Origin: JALZAH01 sp051000755
GTDB lineage: Bacteria > Actinomycetota > Acidimicrobiia > Acidimicrobiales > Palsa-688
Direction: 5' to 3'
Assembly (NCBI GenBank): GCA_051000755.1
Contig: JBPCNZ010000143.1
Location: 1 to 64,000, forward strand
Length of the DNA: 64,000 nucleotides
A model generated the notes under the pieces. It saw only the letters and a list, made by a program, of their open reading frames with translations, had not been told where the DNA came from and made no database searches. Made by a program: the position numbers and the translations under genes. Numbering within the stretch: the stretch's first letter is position 1; each line of letters begins with the position of its first letter. Of this stretch, positions 23,168-31,884 are shown in pieces.

Positions 23168-25138
23168 ATGTTGTTGGAGTCGATCACCTGTCCTGCTGAT
23201 CTGCGGAAACTGGATGCGGTGGAGCTGGAGACCCTGGCGGCGGAGATCCGAGCGTTCATCGTCCAGGCGGTCTCGGTCACCGGCGGGCACCTCGGTTCCA
23301 ACCTGGGCGCGGTCGAGCTGACCCTGGCCCTGCACCGGGTGTTCAACTCCCCACGCGACATCCTCCTCTGGGACACGGGCCACCAGGCCTACGTGCACAA
23401 GATCGTGACCGGCCGGCGGGAGATGTTCGACACCCTCCGCCAGCCCGGCGGCCTGTCCGGCTACCCGTCCCGAGCCGAGTCGGTCCACGACTGGGTGGAA
23501 AACAGCCATGCCTCCACCATCCTCTCCTACGCCCACGGGGTGGCCGCCGGGGTGGCCCGCAGCGCCACCCCCGACCGCCGGGTGGTGGCCGTGATCGGGG
23601 ACGGGTCGATGACCGGCGGTATGGCCTTCGAGGGGCTCAACAACCTGGGCCACTACGGCAGCCCGGTGGTCATCGTGTTGAACGACAATGGGCGCTCGTA
23701 TGCCCCGACGATCTCCCGGCTCTCCGAGAGCCTGACCAAGCTGCGTCTTCACCCCGGCCTGCGATCAGTGCGGGGCCGCATGGAAGAGGCGCTGCGGGAC
23801 CTTCCCGGCGTCGGGGGCGTGGCCTACCAAAGCCTCCAGGGCCTGTACTCCGCGGTCCGGGAGGTCATCGAGCCCCCGGCATTCTTCGAGGCCCTCGGCG
23901 TGCGCTACGTGGGCCCCATCGACGGCCACGACCAGTTGGGCGTGGAGATGGCCCTACGCCAGGCCACCGACTTCGAGGGGCCCATCGTGGTCCATGTGGT
24001 GACGCAGAAGGGGCGTGGCTACGGCCCGGCGGAGACCGACGACGAGAAGTGCCTCCACGATGCCTCGGTGTTCGACCCGGCGGTCGGGCCCGACCCGGCG
24101 AGCAAGGGCCCGAAGGGCTACAGCCAGGCCTTCAACGAGGCCATGATCGCCCAGGGTGAGGCCCACGACGACGTGGTGGCCATCTCCGCGGCCATGTCCG
24201 GACCGGTCGGCCTGCTGCCTTTCGCCGACCGCTGGCCTGATCGTTGCTTCGACGTCGGCATCGCCGAGCAGACGGCGGTGACCTCGGCCGCGGGCATGGC
24301 CATGGCCGGCCTGCGACCCGTCGTGGCCGTCTACTCGACGTTCTTCAGCCGGGCGTTCGACCAGGCCAACCTGGACGTCGGCCTGCACGGGCTGCCCGTG
24401 GTCTTCGCGCTCGACCGGGCCGGGATCACCGGCGATGACGGCCCCAGCCACCACGGCATCCTGGACATGGCCCTGTGCCTGAAGATCCCGGGGATGACCG
24501 TCTTCGCCCCGTCGTCCGCCCAGGAGCTCGGGGTCATGCTCGACACCGCCCTGAGCCTGTCGGGTCCGTCGTCCATCCGCTATCCGAAGACCGCAGCCCG
24601 GCAGGTGCCTCCCGATCAGGTCGGCTCGGGCCTGTCCGCTCGCAAGGTCCGCAGCGGCGACGGCTCCGTCTGCGTCCTGGCCGTCGGCAAGATGCTCGAC
24701 GCCGCCGAGGAGGCCGCGGGGATCCTCGCCGCCGACGGTGTGGACATCACCATCTGGGACGTGCGCGTCGTCCGTCCCTTCGATCCGGCAATGATCACCG
24801 ACGCCGGCCGCCACGGACTGGTGGTGACGGTCGAGGACGGGATCCGCACCGGCGGTGCCGGTTCGGTCCTCGCCGACGCGGTGGCCGACCTGTCCGAGAC
24901 CAGGGTGGGCCCGCCCGCCCTCGTCCTCGGGGTACCGACGTCATTCATTCCCCAAGGAAAGATCGACCGCATCCTGGCCCAGCTGGGCCTCGACGGTCCG
25001 GGCGTCGCGGCTGCCATTGCCAAGACGCTCCCCGGGCGCACCGATCTGGCCCGCGCATCGGATGCTGCCGTCCTCGAGCCACCCGCCCCCCACCTGGCTG
25101 CCGCCGCCGCCAACGACGGGGCCCTCCTCAAACCCTGA
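23168..25138 (+). CDS. dxs: 1-deoxy-D-xylulose-5-phosphate synthase
   Basis: 656-residue thiamine-diphosphate enzyme joining pyruvate and glyceraldehyde-3-phosphate, the entry step of the MEP isoprenoid pathway. Seen in order: GGHLGSNLGAVELTLALH with the catalytic-region His, WDTGHQAYVHKI, the ThDP motif GDGSMTGGMAFEGLNN, VTQKGRGYGPAE, VGIAEQTAVTSAAGMA (transketolase pyrimidine domain), FALDRAGITGDDGPSHHG and a complete C-terminal domain. Its position beside the carotenoid genes suggests a supply role; whether a second dxs exists elsewhere is unknown. Confidence 0.96.
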   Translation: MLLESITCPADLRKLDAVELETLAAEIRAFIVQAVSVTGGHLGSNLGAVELTLALHRVFNSPRDILLWDTGHQAYVHKIVTGRREMFDTLRQPGGLSGYPSRAESVHDWVENSHASTILSYAHGVAAGVARSATPDRRVVAVIGDGSMTGGMAFEGLNNLGHYGSPVVIVLNDNGRSYAPTISRLSESLTKLRLHPGLRSVRGRMEEALRDLPGVGGVAYQSLQGLYSAVREVIEPPAFFEALGVRYVGPIDGHDQLGVEMALRQATDFEGPIVVHVVTQKGRGYGPAETDDEKCLHDASVFDPAVGPDPASKGPKGYSQAFNEAMIAQGEAHDDVVAISAAMSGPVGLLPFADRWPDRCFDVGIAEQTAVTSAAGMAMAGLRPVVAVYSTFFSRAFDQANLDVGLHGLPVVFALDRAGITGDDGPSHHGILDMALCLKIPGMTVFAPSSAQELGVMLDTALSLSGPSSIRYPKTAARQVPPDQVGSGLSARKVRSGDGSVCVLAVGKMLDAAEEAAGILAADGVDITIWDVRVVRPFDPAMITDAGRHGLVVTVEDGIRTGGAGSVLADAVADLSETRVGPPALVLGVPTSFIPQGKIDRILAQLGLDGPGVAAAIAKTLPGRTDLARASDAAVLEPPAPHLAAAAANDGALLKP

Positions 25139-25193
25139 GCGCCCCGGTGGTGGCAGACTGAGGGCAGCGACCGTTCATGGCAAGGAGCGAACG

Positions 25194-25556
25194 ATGGGCT
25201 TCATGGACCGGGTACGGGAGACGGCCACCGACGTGGTGGCCTCCGCCCAGGACGGCATCACCAAGAGCCAGGCCAAGCTTGACCAGGCCCAGGCCAAGCG
25301 GGACGCGGAGGAGATGTTCAAGGTCCTCGGCCAGGCCTACTACGCCCACCACGTGGGACGAGCCGACCTGAGCCAGGTCGAGCGCTTGGCCGCCGGCATG
25401 GACGCGACCATGGGCCCCATCGAGGTCCGGTTGGGACCGGTGCCCTTCCCGGCGCCGGCGCCGGAGCCGGGCGGCGTCGCCCCCGACACCTCGGGCTGGG
25501 CGCCGCCGACCGACGCCCCCTCACCACCGCCGGCCGGACCCGGGCCGTTGCCCTGA
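25194..25556 (+). CDS. Small coiled-coil protein with a proline-rich tail
   Basis: 120 residues. The first half (MGFMDRVRETATDVVASAQ, then KSQAKLDQAQAKRDAEEMFK) is amphipathic helix of the type found in small uncharacterised actinobacterial proteins. The last 45 residues are Pro/Ala/Gly-rich and probably disordered. AAGGAG lies seven bases before the ATG, a strong ribosome binding site unlike its leaderless neighbours. It follows dxs by 55 bases on the same strand. No function can be assigned. Confidence 0.75.
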   Translation: MGFMDRVRETATDVVASAQDGITKSQAKLDQAQAKRDAEEMFKVLGQAYYAHHVGRADLSQVERLAAGMDATMGPIEVRLGPVPFPAPAPEPGGVAPDTSGWAPPTDAPSPPPAGPGPLP

Positions 25557-25582
25557 GCCCACGCCGGTTCGCCGACGGCGGC

Positions 25583-27253
25583 TCAGCCCAGGCGTTCGAC
25601 TTCGAGTGAGCCTTCCTTCTCGGACGAACGGATCTGCTTCTTGTCGAACTTGCCGACCGATGTCTTGGGCAACTCGGCGACGAAGGACCACCGCTCCGGC
25701 ACCCACCAGGACGGAACTCGCTCCTTGAGCCAGGCGGCCAGGGCCTCGGCACTGATCTGGGAATCCGACCGGCGGACCACGACCGCCAGGGGCCGCTCGG
25801 TCCAGCGCTCATCGGCGACCCCCACGACGCTGGCCTCGGCCACCTCGGGGTGGCCGGCCAGCTCAGTCTCCAGGGCCACCGAGGAGATCCATTCCCCGCC
25901 GGACTTGATGACGTCCTTGACCCGGTCGCTGATCTGGATGAAGCCGTAGTCGTCGATGCTGCCGATGTCGCCGGTGCGCAACCAGCCGTCGTGGAACTTC
26001 TCCTCGGCCGGATCCTGGTAGTACGACCCGGTGATCCACGGTCCTCGCACCTCGATCTCGCCGGTCGCCCGACCGTCCCACGGGGCGATCTCGCCTGAGT
26101 CGGTCACGATGCGGATCTCCACACCGGGCACGATCCGCCCGGTCCGGGCCCGCCATTCGACGCTGTCGGCGTTCTCCTGGACCGGTGGCTCGCTGAGGGC
26201 GCAGATGGGGCTGGTCTCGGTCATGCCCCAACCCTGGATGATGCGGACCCCGAGCCGGTCGAAGCGCTCGATCATCGACGGCGGCAGGGCCGCCCCGCCA
26301 CTGTTGAGGCACTTGATCGACGACAGGTCGGTGTCGGGGTGCTCGTCGACGTAGGCCAGCAGCGAGCCCCAGATGGTCGGGACTCCCGCCGAGACGGTCG
26401 GCCTGGCCTTGGCGATCATCTGGGCGATGGGCTCGCCCTGCAAGAACCGCGACGGCATGACCATGTCGGCGCCGTTCATCCAGCACACGTAGGGATAGCC
26501 CCAGGCGTTGACATGGAACATGGGGACGATGACCAGGGCCCGCTCCCGCTCCGAGAACACCATGCTCGACGCCGCGTTGTTGACCGCGAAGGCGTGCAGG
26601 AACGTCGAGCGGTGGCTGTAGACGACACCCTTGGGATCGCCGGTGGTGCCACTGGTGTAACACATGGCCGCCGCCGACCGTTCGTCGATCGGGGGCCAGT
26701 CGAAACCGGGCTCCTCGGCGGCCAGCAGCTCCTCGTAGGCCAGGACCGAGTCGAAGGCGGCGCCCAGCTCGGGGGCAACCGGGACCCCGTCGTCGACGAC
26801 GATCACGTGCTCGACGCCGATGAGCTCCGACGCCACCTTGGCCAGCACTGGTGTCACCGTGGCGTGGACGATGATCACCCGGTCGGCCGCCTCGTTGACG
26901 ATGTGGATCAGCTGGTCGGGGAACAACCGCAGGTTGAGGGTGTGGACCACCGCCCCGATGCCGGGGATGGCAAAATAGGCCTCGACATGCTCGGACGTGT
27001 TCCACATGAGGGTGGCCACCCGGTCACCGTGGACGATCCCGAGCCGGCGCAGGGCGCCCGCCAGTCGTTCCGTCCGCTCCGCTACCTCGCCGAAGGTGAC
27101 CGTGTGGAAACCGGTGCCGTCGTAGGTGAGCACCTTGCTGCGCCGGTGGACACGTTGGCCGTGCCGGAACAACGAGGTGATGCTCAGATCGACGTCCTGC
27201 ATGGTTGAGAGCAACGGGTCCCCCTCGGTGGACGCACCGATGGTCGGGTGCAC
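25583..27253 (-). CDS. Medium/long-chain fatty acid-CoA ligase
   Basis: Adenylate-forming enzyme (ANL superfamily) activating a carboxylate to acyl-CoA. The P-loop is CYTSGTTGDPKGVVYSH; later motifs are GWGMTETSPI (A5), the hinge GWLRTGDIGSIDDYGFIQI (A7) and DRVKDVIKSGGEWIS (A8), and the catalytic Lys is in KTSVGKFDKK. The block STMQDVDLSITSLF near the N-terminus is typical of the FadD-like group in actinobacteria. GTG 27253 is used; it lies 15 bases after TAGGTT. ATG 27202 is a plausible alternative start. Confidence 0.9.
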   Translation of the reverse strand: MHPTIGASTEGDPLLSTMQDVDLSITSLFRHGQRVHRRSKVLTYDGTGFHTVTFGEVAERTERLAGALRRLGIVHGDRVATLMWNTSEHVEAYFAIPGIGAVVHTLNLRLFPDQLIHIVNEAADRVIIVHATVTPVLAKVASELIGVEHVIVVDDGVPVAPELGAAFDSVLAYEELLAAEEPGFDWPPIDERSAAAMCYTSGTTGDPKGVVYSHRSTFLHAFAVNNAASSMVFSERERALVIVPMFHVNAWGYPYVCWMNGADMVMPSRFLQGEPIAQMIAKARPTVSAGVPTIWGSLLAYVDEHPDTDLSSIKCLNSGGAALPPSMIERFDRLGVRIIQGWGMTETSPICALSEPPVQENADSVEWRARTGRIVPGVEIRIVTDSGEIAPWDGRATGEIEVRGPWITGSYYQDPAEEKFHDGWLRTGDIGSIDDYGFIQISDRVKDVIKSGGEWISSVALETELAGHPEVAEASVVGVADERWTERPLAVVVRRSDSQISAEALAAWLKERVPSWWVPERWSFVAELPKTSVGKFDKKQIRSSEKEGSLEVERLG

Positions 27254-27361
27254 GGTTTGTCGGCCTTGAACCTAGCGGGCGGTTTCGCGCCCCGTCCCCA
27301 GGCCGGGCGCGGAGCCGGCACGTAGGGGGAACGGTAGGATCGGCGCCGTCGTCCCCCTCCC

Positions 27362-29077
27362 ATGAGCGCTACCGCCCCCCCGATCGATCCGGCTGGACTG
27401 ACCCCAGGCTGGGCGGCGCGGGCCCGGGTCGTCGGTCACCAGGCGCTGCGCCGGGCCCCGGCCGGGATCGTCTCGCTCGGACCGACCCTCCTGGCCGTGG
27501 CCCTGGCGATCATGGTGGCGGTGCTGCACTGGAAAGGTGTCGACCAGGCCGCCCAGGCCTACCGGGTCCTCCAGGTCAAGACCCACGGCCTGGCCCTGTG
27601 GGACAGCGGCTGGTACGGCGGCAACTATCCGCTCGGTTACAGCGTCGTGTTCCCCGTGGTGGGCGCCGTGGTCGGGCTCCCCGCAGCCGCCGCCGCGGCC
27701 GCGGCCGGCGCCTCGTGGGCCTTTGACCGGTTGGTGACCCCGGTGTTCGGGAAGCGTCCGCTGGGCGTCTGGTATTTCTCGGCGTCCACCATCCTGGCCG
27801 TGGCCATCGGGCAGCTCCCCTTCCTCGCCGGCGAGGCCCTCGGCATGGCCGCCCTGGTCGCCCTGACCCGACAGCGGCGGATCACCGCCCTGGCCCTCGT
27901 CGTGGCCGCCGCCTCCTGCTCACCGTTGGCTGCGGCCTTCGCGGTGTTGGCCTGCGCGGCCTGGTTCTGGCACCGCCGGGGCCAGCGCCTGTGGATCGGC
28001 GTTGTTGCCGGCGCCGCCGTGGCGGTGATCGCGGGGCTGGGCCTGCTGTTCCCGGGCACCGGACCGTTCCCGTTCCCGTGGGTCGGCCTCATGATCTCGC
28101 TCGGGGCCTGTGCGATGCTCGCCACCTCCCTGGTGCGGGCCACCCCGGTGCTCCGCACGGCCGCCGCCCTCTATGCCGTGGCTTCCCTGGCGTCGTTCAT
28201 GATCGCCAACCCGGTGGGAGGCAACGCCCCCCGGCTGGCCGCCACCGTGGGCGTGCCCCTGCTGTTCTGCCTGGTCGCGGCACCGGGCGGCGCACCCTTC
28301 ACGACCTTCACGGCCACGCCGGCGTGGGCCGACCCGGGGCGGTGGTCGCTGGGCCGATGGTGGCGCCCGACCCTGATGGTGGGAGCTCTGGGCGCGCTGG
28401 CCACCTGGCAGTGGGGACCGGGTCTGGGGGTGGTCACGTCCCCGGCCAGCGATCCGGCCCTCGCGGCGTCCTACTACCAGCCGGTGGTCCACCAGATCGA
28501 GGCCCGCAGCCACGGTCCGGTGCGGGTGGAGATCCCCCCGACCCGCCAACACTGGGAGGCGGCCTGGGTGGCTCCCTTCGTCTCGTTGGCCCGCGGCTGG
28601 GAGCGCCAACTGGACATCGCCGACAACCCCATCTTCTACCAGCCCGGCACGCTGGACCCGGGGTCGTACCGCCGCTGGCTGCTGGCCAACGGCGTGACCT
28701 GGGTTGCTCTGCCCGCCACCGCCCTGGACTACGCCGGCACCGGCGAGGCCGGCTTGCTCCACGCCGGCGAGGTCCGGGGCCTGCACCTGACGTGGTCGAA
28801 CCGGCACTGGAAGCTGTGGCGGGTCACCGGCACGCCCGGTCTGGTCAGCGGTCCCGCCATCCTGGGCGCCCTCGCCCCCGATCAGGTTCATCTGACCTTC
28901 TCCCGCCCGGGGGCGGCCACCGTGCGGGTCCGCTACAGCTCGTTTACGGCGGTGACCGGCGGCACCGCCTGCGTACGCCCTGACGCCGCCGGATGGACCA
29001 CGGTCAAGGCCACGGCGGCCGGACCGGTGGCGCTCGGCACCTCGGTGTTCACCCACCGCTCCTTGGTGTGCGCCTGA
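27362..29077 (+). CDS. Polytopic membrane protein, possibly GT-C-like
   Basis: 571 residues with roughly nine or ten membrane helices in the first 370 residues and an extracytoplasmic domain of about 200 residues after them. The first outer loop holds LALWDSGWYGGNYPLGYS, reminiscent of the acidic loop of GT-C lipid-linked glycosyltransferases, but no family signature is certain. The C-terminal part has aromatic and Pro-rich stretches (PTRQHWEAAWVAPF, DNPIFYQPGTLDPGSYRRWL). TAGGAT lies 21 bases before the ATG. A cell-envelope function is likely; the substrate is unknown. Confidence 0.7.
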   Translation: MSATAPPIDPAGLTPGWAARARVVGHQALRRAPAGIVSLGPTLLAVALAIMVAVLHWKGVDQAAQAYRVLQVKTHGLALWDSGWYGGNYPLGYSVVFPVVGAVVGLPAAAAAAAAGASWAFDRLVTPVFGKRPLGVWYFSASTILAVAIGQLPFLAGEALGMAALVALTRQRRITALALVVAAASCSPLAAAFAVLACAAWFWHRRGQRLWIGVVAGAAVAVIAGLGLLFPGTGPFPFPWVGLMISLGACAMLATSLVRATPVLRTAAALYAVASLASFMIANPVGGNAPRLAATVGVPLLFCLVAAPGGAPFTTFTATPAWADPGRWSLGRWWRPTLMVGALGALATWQWGPGLGVVTSPASDPALAASYYQPVVHQIEARSHGPVRVEIPPTRQHWEAAWVAPFVSLARGWERQLDIADNPIFYQPGTLDPGSYRRWLLANGVTWVALPATALDYAGTGEAGLLHAGEVRGLHLTWSNRHWKLWRVTGTPGLVSGPAILGALAPDQVHLTFSRPGAATVRVRYSSFTAVTGGTACVRPDAAGWTTVKATAAGPVALGTSVFTHRSLVCA

Positions 29078-29108
29078 GCGCCGCAGCTGAGGAGGAGCCG
29101 TTCGGCCT

Positions 29109-29542
29109 TCAGGTCGCCAGGTTGGCCACGCCCACCGCGTGCTCGGGCGTCAGGTGCACGAGGAGCTCGCCGGGTACCCCGTTGCGCTGGCCCATCTCCT
29201 CGGCCCGGTCCTGACCCAGGTACCGACCACCGATGCGGGCGGCCCACGGGCGGACCTCGGCCACGTCGTGGGAGATCGCCACCGGTCCCTCGACGGTCAC
29301 GAACGAGAAGGGCGGCCGGTCGTCCTAGACCGCCAGCGAGGCCCTCCCGAGTGGACCAGGTTGCGCCCCTTGACGGTCTCGGCCCCGGTGTTGAACACGA
29401 TGGTCCCGTCGTCGCCCACGTCGAACCAGATGGGAGCAACATGGGCCCGACCGTCGGGCCGAACCGTGGCCAGCAGGGCCGGGCGGGCGGGGAGGGCACG
29501 CAGAAACGCATCGATCTGTTGACGGGACAGGGATTCAGCCAT
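29109..29542 (-). pseudogene. PPOX-class (F420-type) oxidoreductase gene with two lesions
   Basis: The N-terminal part, beginning at ATG 29542 (LPARPALLATVRPDGRAHVA, PIWFDVGDDGTIVFNTG, KGRNLVHSG), matches small split-barrel F420/FMN oxidoreductases of the Rv1155 group. Around 29341-29351 one base is missing. In the restored frame the expected ASLAV-DDRPPFSFVTVEGPV follows but is interrupted by a TAG at 29325-29327. The rest (AARIGGRYLGQDRAEEM to VGVANLAT) is intact to the stop at 29109. Two independent lesions make true decay more likely here than at the other frameshifts. Confidence 0.7.
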
Positions 29543-29591
29543 GGAGTCATCTTGGCCTCTGTTTCCCTCTTGAGCGGTGGCCCGTGGCACG

Positions 29592-31730
29592 ATGAACCCC
29601 ATGGTCCCCACTACTCGCCGTCACGCCCTGGCCACTTTCGGTGCGCTGGTCGCCGGTGCCACCCTGGCGTTCAGCAGCCCCGCCTCGGCCAGCACGACCT
29701 GGCCCACCTACCACGCCACACCCGACCGCCTGGGCGCCGACACCAGCGAGCTGAGCTTGTCCCCGTCGACCCAGGCGTGGCGAGCGACCCTCGACGGGGC
29801 GGTGTACGGCCAGCCGGTCGTGGCCAACGGCCTGATCTACGTGGCCACCGAAAACAACACCGTCTACGCCCTGAGCGCCCACGACGGCAGCGTGGTGTGG
29901 GAACACAACGTCGGCACCCCGCTGCACGGCGTGGGGGCGGCCGCCGGATGCGGAGACATCGACCCGCTCGGCATCACCTCGACTCCGGTGATCGACCCGC
30001 TCAGCGGGACGCTCTATGTGGTGGCGGAGATCGCCAGTGGCTCGGGGCAGGGGGCGGTGGTCCACCACCAACTGATCGGCCTGAACCCCTCCACCGGAGC
30101 CGTCGGCGTCTCCACCAGCGCCGAGCCACCCATCGGGTCCGCGCTCCCCGCGGGACAGTCCACCGTCTGGCTGCAACAGCGGGGCGCCCTGGCCGTCGCC
30201 AACGGACGGGTCTACGTGACCTACGGCGGCCTGGCCGGGGACTGCGGGATCTACCACGGTTGGGTCGTGGGCGTGGACGAGAACGCGGCCCGTCCGAGTG
30301 TGAGCTACGACGTCACCCCCAACGGTCAGGGCGGTGCGATCTGGGGACCGAGCGGGGCCGCCATCGACGGCGGCGGCAACATCTATGTCGCCACCGGCAA
30401 CCCCAACAACCCCCAGAACCCCCCGGTCGATGACAGCGAGAGTGCCGTCAAGCTCGACCCCAGCCTCAACCGGCTGGCCGCCTACCGCGACACGCTGGCG
30501 ACCAACGACGCCGACCTGGCCACCAACGGCATCACCGTGCTCCCCGGAGGCCTGGTGTTCGCCGTGGGCAAGACCGATGTCGGCTACCTGTTGGCCAGCT
30601 CCAACCTCGCCCCCGTGGCCGCCATCGCCGGGGTGTGCGGCGGAGACCCCGACGGGGGGAACGCCTACGATGCGTCGACCAACACCCTCTACGTGCCCTG
30701 CCGGAACGGTACCATCCAACCGGTCAACCTGACCACCCATGCGGTGAAGCCGGCGATCGGCGGGGTGAACGGGCCGCCCATCCTGGTCAACGGTGACCTG
30801 TGGGCGGTGTCCTATCCCGGGAGCTCGCTCTTCGACATCGCTCCGGCGACCGGAACAAAGGTGCAGACCCTCAGCACCGGCTCGCCGGTGACGACCTTCG
30901 CGTCGCCGTCGGCCGCAGACGGACTGGTCCTGATCGGTACCAGCACCGGTGTCACCGCCTTCGCCGGGCCCGGAGGACCTCCGACAGGGGGCACTGACCC
31001 GGTCACCGCCTACTACAACCAACTCGGAGGGGGGACCTCCTACCTGGGCGGGCCCCGCGACAATGTGCACCCCCTAGCCGGTGGCGAGGCTGAGGACTTC
31101 GTGGGTGGGTCGATCTACTGGTCGCCGGGAACCGGGGCCCATGCCGTCCGCGGTGCGATCCTGGCCCACTACCAGGCCCTGGGTGGCCCGGCCGGGTTCT
31201 TGGGCTTCCCCCTCAACGATGAGACGGCCACGCCGGACACCTTCGGGCGGTACAACCACTTCTCCAATGACGGCTCGATCTACTGGACGCCGGTCACAGG
31301 TGCGTGGTCCGTCCACGGTGCGATCCAGGACCACTGGGCCGCCTTGCGCTGGGAGGCAGGTCCCCTCGGTTATCCCATCACCGACGAGAACGGCACGCCC
31401 GACGGGATCGGGCGGTACAACCACTTCTCCAATGTCGGCTCGATCGATACTGGGTCGATCTACTGGACGCCGGCCACAGGGGCATGGTCGGTGCGTGGTG
31501 CGATCGAGGCCCACTGGGCGGCGTTGCGGTGGGAGGCGGGTCCCCTCGGCTATCCGGTGACTGATGAGAATGGCACGCCCGACGGGGTGGGGCGCTACAA
31601 CCACTTCTCCAACAATGGTTCGATCTATTGGACGCCGGCGACGGGGGCGTGGTCGGTCCACGGTGCGATCTACGGTCTGTGGGCGTTCGCTGCGTTGGGA
31701 GGCGGGTCCCCTCGGCTATCCGACCAGTGA
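29592..31730 (+). CDS. Secreted beta-propeller protein with LGFP repeats (C-terminus frameshifted)
   Basis: 712-residue exported protein. A twin-arginine-like signal (TTRRHALATFGALVAGATLA, cleavage near ASA-S) leads into a PQQ-type propeller (blades such as GLIYVATENNTVYALSAHDG, NIYVATGNPNNPQ, TLYVPCRNGTIQPV). The C-terminal 220 residues are LGFP repeats (AAGFLGFPLND-like and AGPLGYPITDENGTPDG), which anchor proteins in actinobacterial envelopes. An extra T at 31686-31687 shifts the last repeat to a premature TGA; removing it restores RWEAGPLGYPTSDE and an end at 31827. The function is presumably binding or scaffolding at the cell surface. Confidence 0.85.
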   Translation: MNPMVPTTRRHALATFGALVAGATLAFSSPASASTTWPTYHATPDRLGADTSELSLSPSTQAWRATLDGAVYGQPVVANGLIYVATENNTVYALSAHDGSVVWEHNVGTPLHGVGAAAGCGDIDPLGITSTPVIDPLSGTLYVVAEIASGSGQGAVVHHQLIGLNPSTGAVGVSTSAEPPIGSALPAGQSTVWLQQRGALAVANGRVYVTYGGLAGDCGIYHGWVVGVDENAARPSVSYDVTPNGQGGAIWGPSGAAIDGGGNIYVATGNPNNPQNPPVDDSESAVKLDPSLNRLAAYRDTLATNDADLATNGITVLPGGLVFAVGKTDVGYLLASSNLAPVAAIAGVCGGDPDGGNAYDASTNTLYVPCRNGTIQPVNLTTHAVKPAIGGVNGPPILVNGDLWAVSYPGSSLFDIAPATGTKVQTLSTGSPVTTFASPSAADGLVLIGTSTGVTAFAGPGGPPTGGTDPVTAYYNQLGGGTSYLGGPRDNVHPLAGGEAEDFVGGSIYWSPGTGAHAVRGAILAHYQALGGPAGFLGFPLNDETATPDTFGRYNHFSNDGSIYWTPVTGAWSVHGAIQDHWAALRWEAGPLGYPITDENGTPDGIGRYNHFSNVGSIDTGSIYWTPATGAWSVRGAIEAHWAALRWEAGPLGYPVTDENGTPDGVGRYNHFSNNGSIYWTPATGAWSVHGAIYGLWAFAALGGGSPRLSDQ
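31247..31680 (+). repeat. DNA-level LGFP repeat units
   Basis: Three in-frame copies begin at the codons for GRYNHFSN, at about 31247, 31409 and 31589, with near-identical nucleotide sequence (GGTACAACCACTTCTCCAA in the first two). The middle copy is longer because of a small internal duplication giving GSIDTGSIYW instead of GSIYW. Such tracts favour slippage and may explain the frameshift in the last unit. Confidence 0.8.
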
Positions 31731-31884
31731 CGAATATGCCATCCCCGTGGGGCGGCAGAACAACTTCGTTTCCGGGACCATCAGTTGGAACGCAACCACA
31801 GGAGCCACGACGGCCAGGACCGGCTGACGCCGTCTACCGTGAGTCGGGTGCGGTCCGGGGGACCGCGGAGAGGAACAAGAACCG

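Noticed and set aside
31247..31680. CRISPR-like spaced repeats
   Set aside because: The repeats are in-frame LGFP protein modules with coding, near-identical spacers, so this is a protein repeat and not an array.
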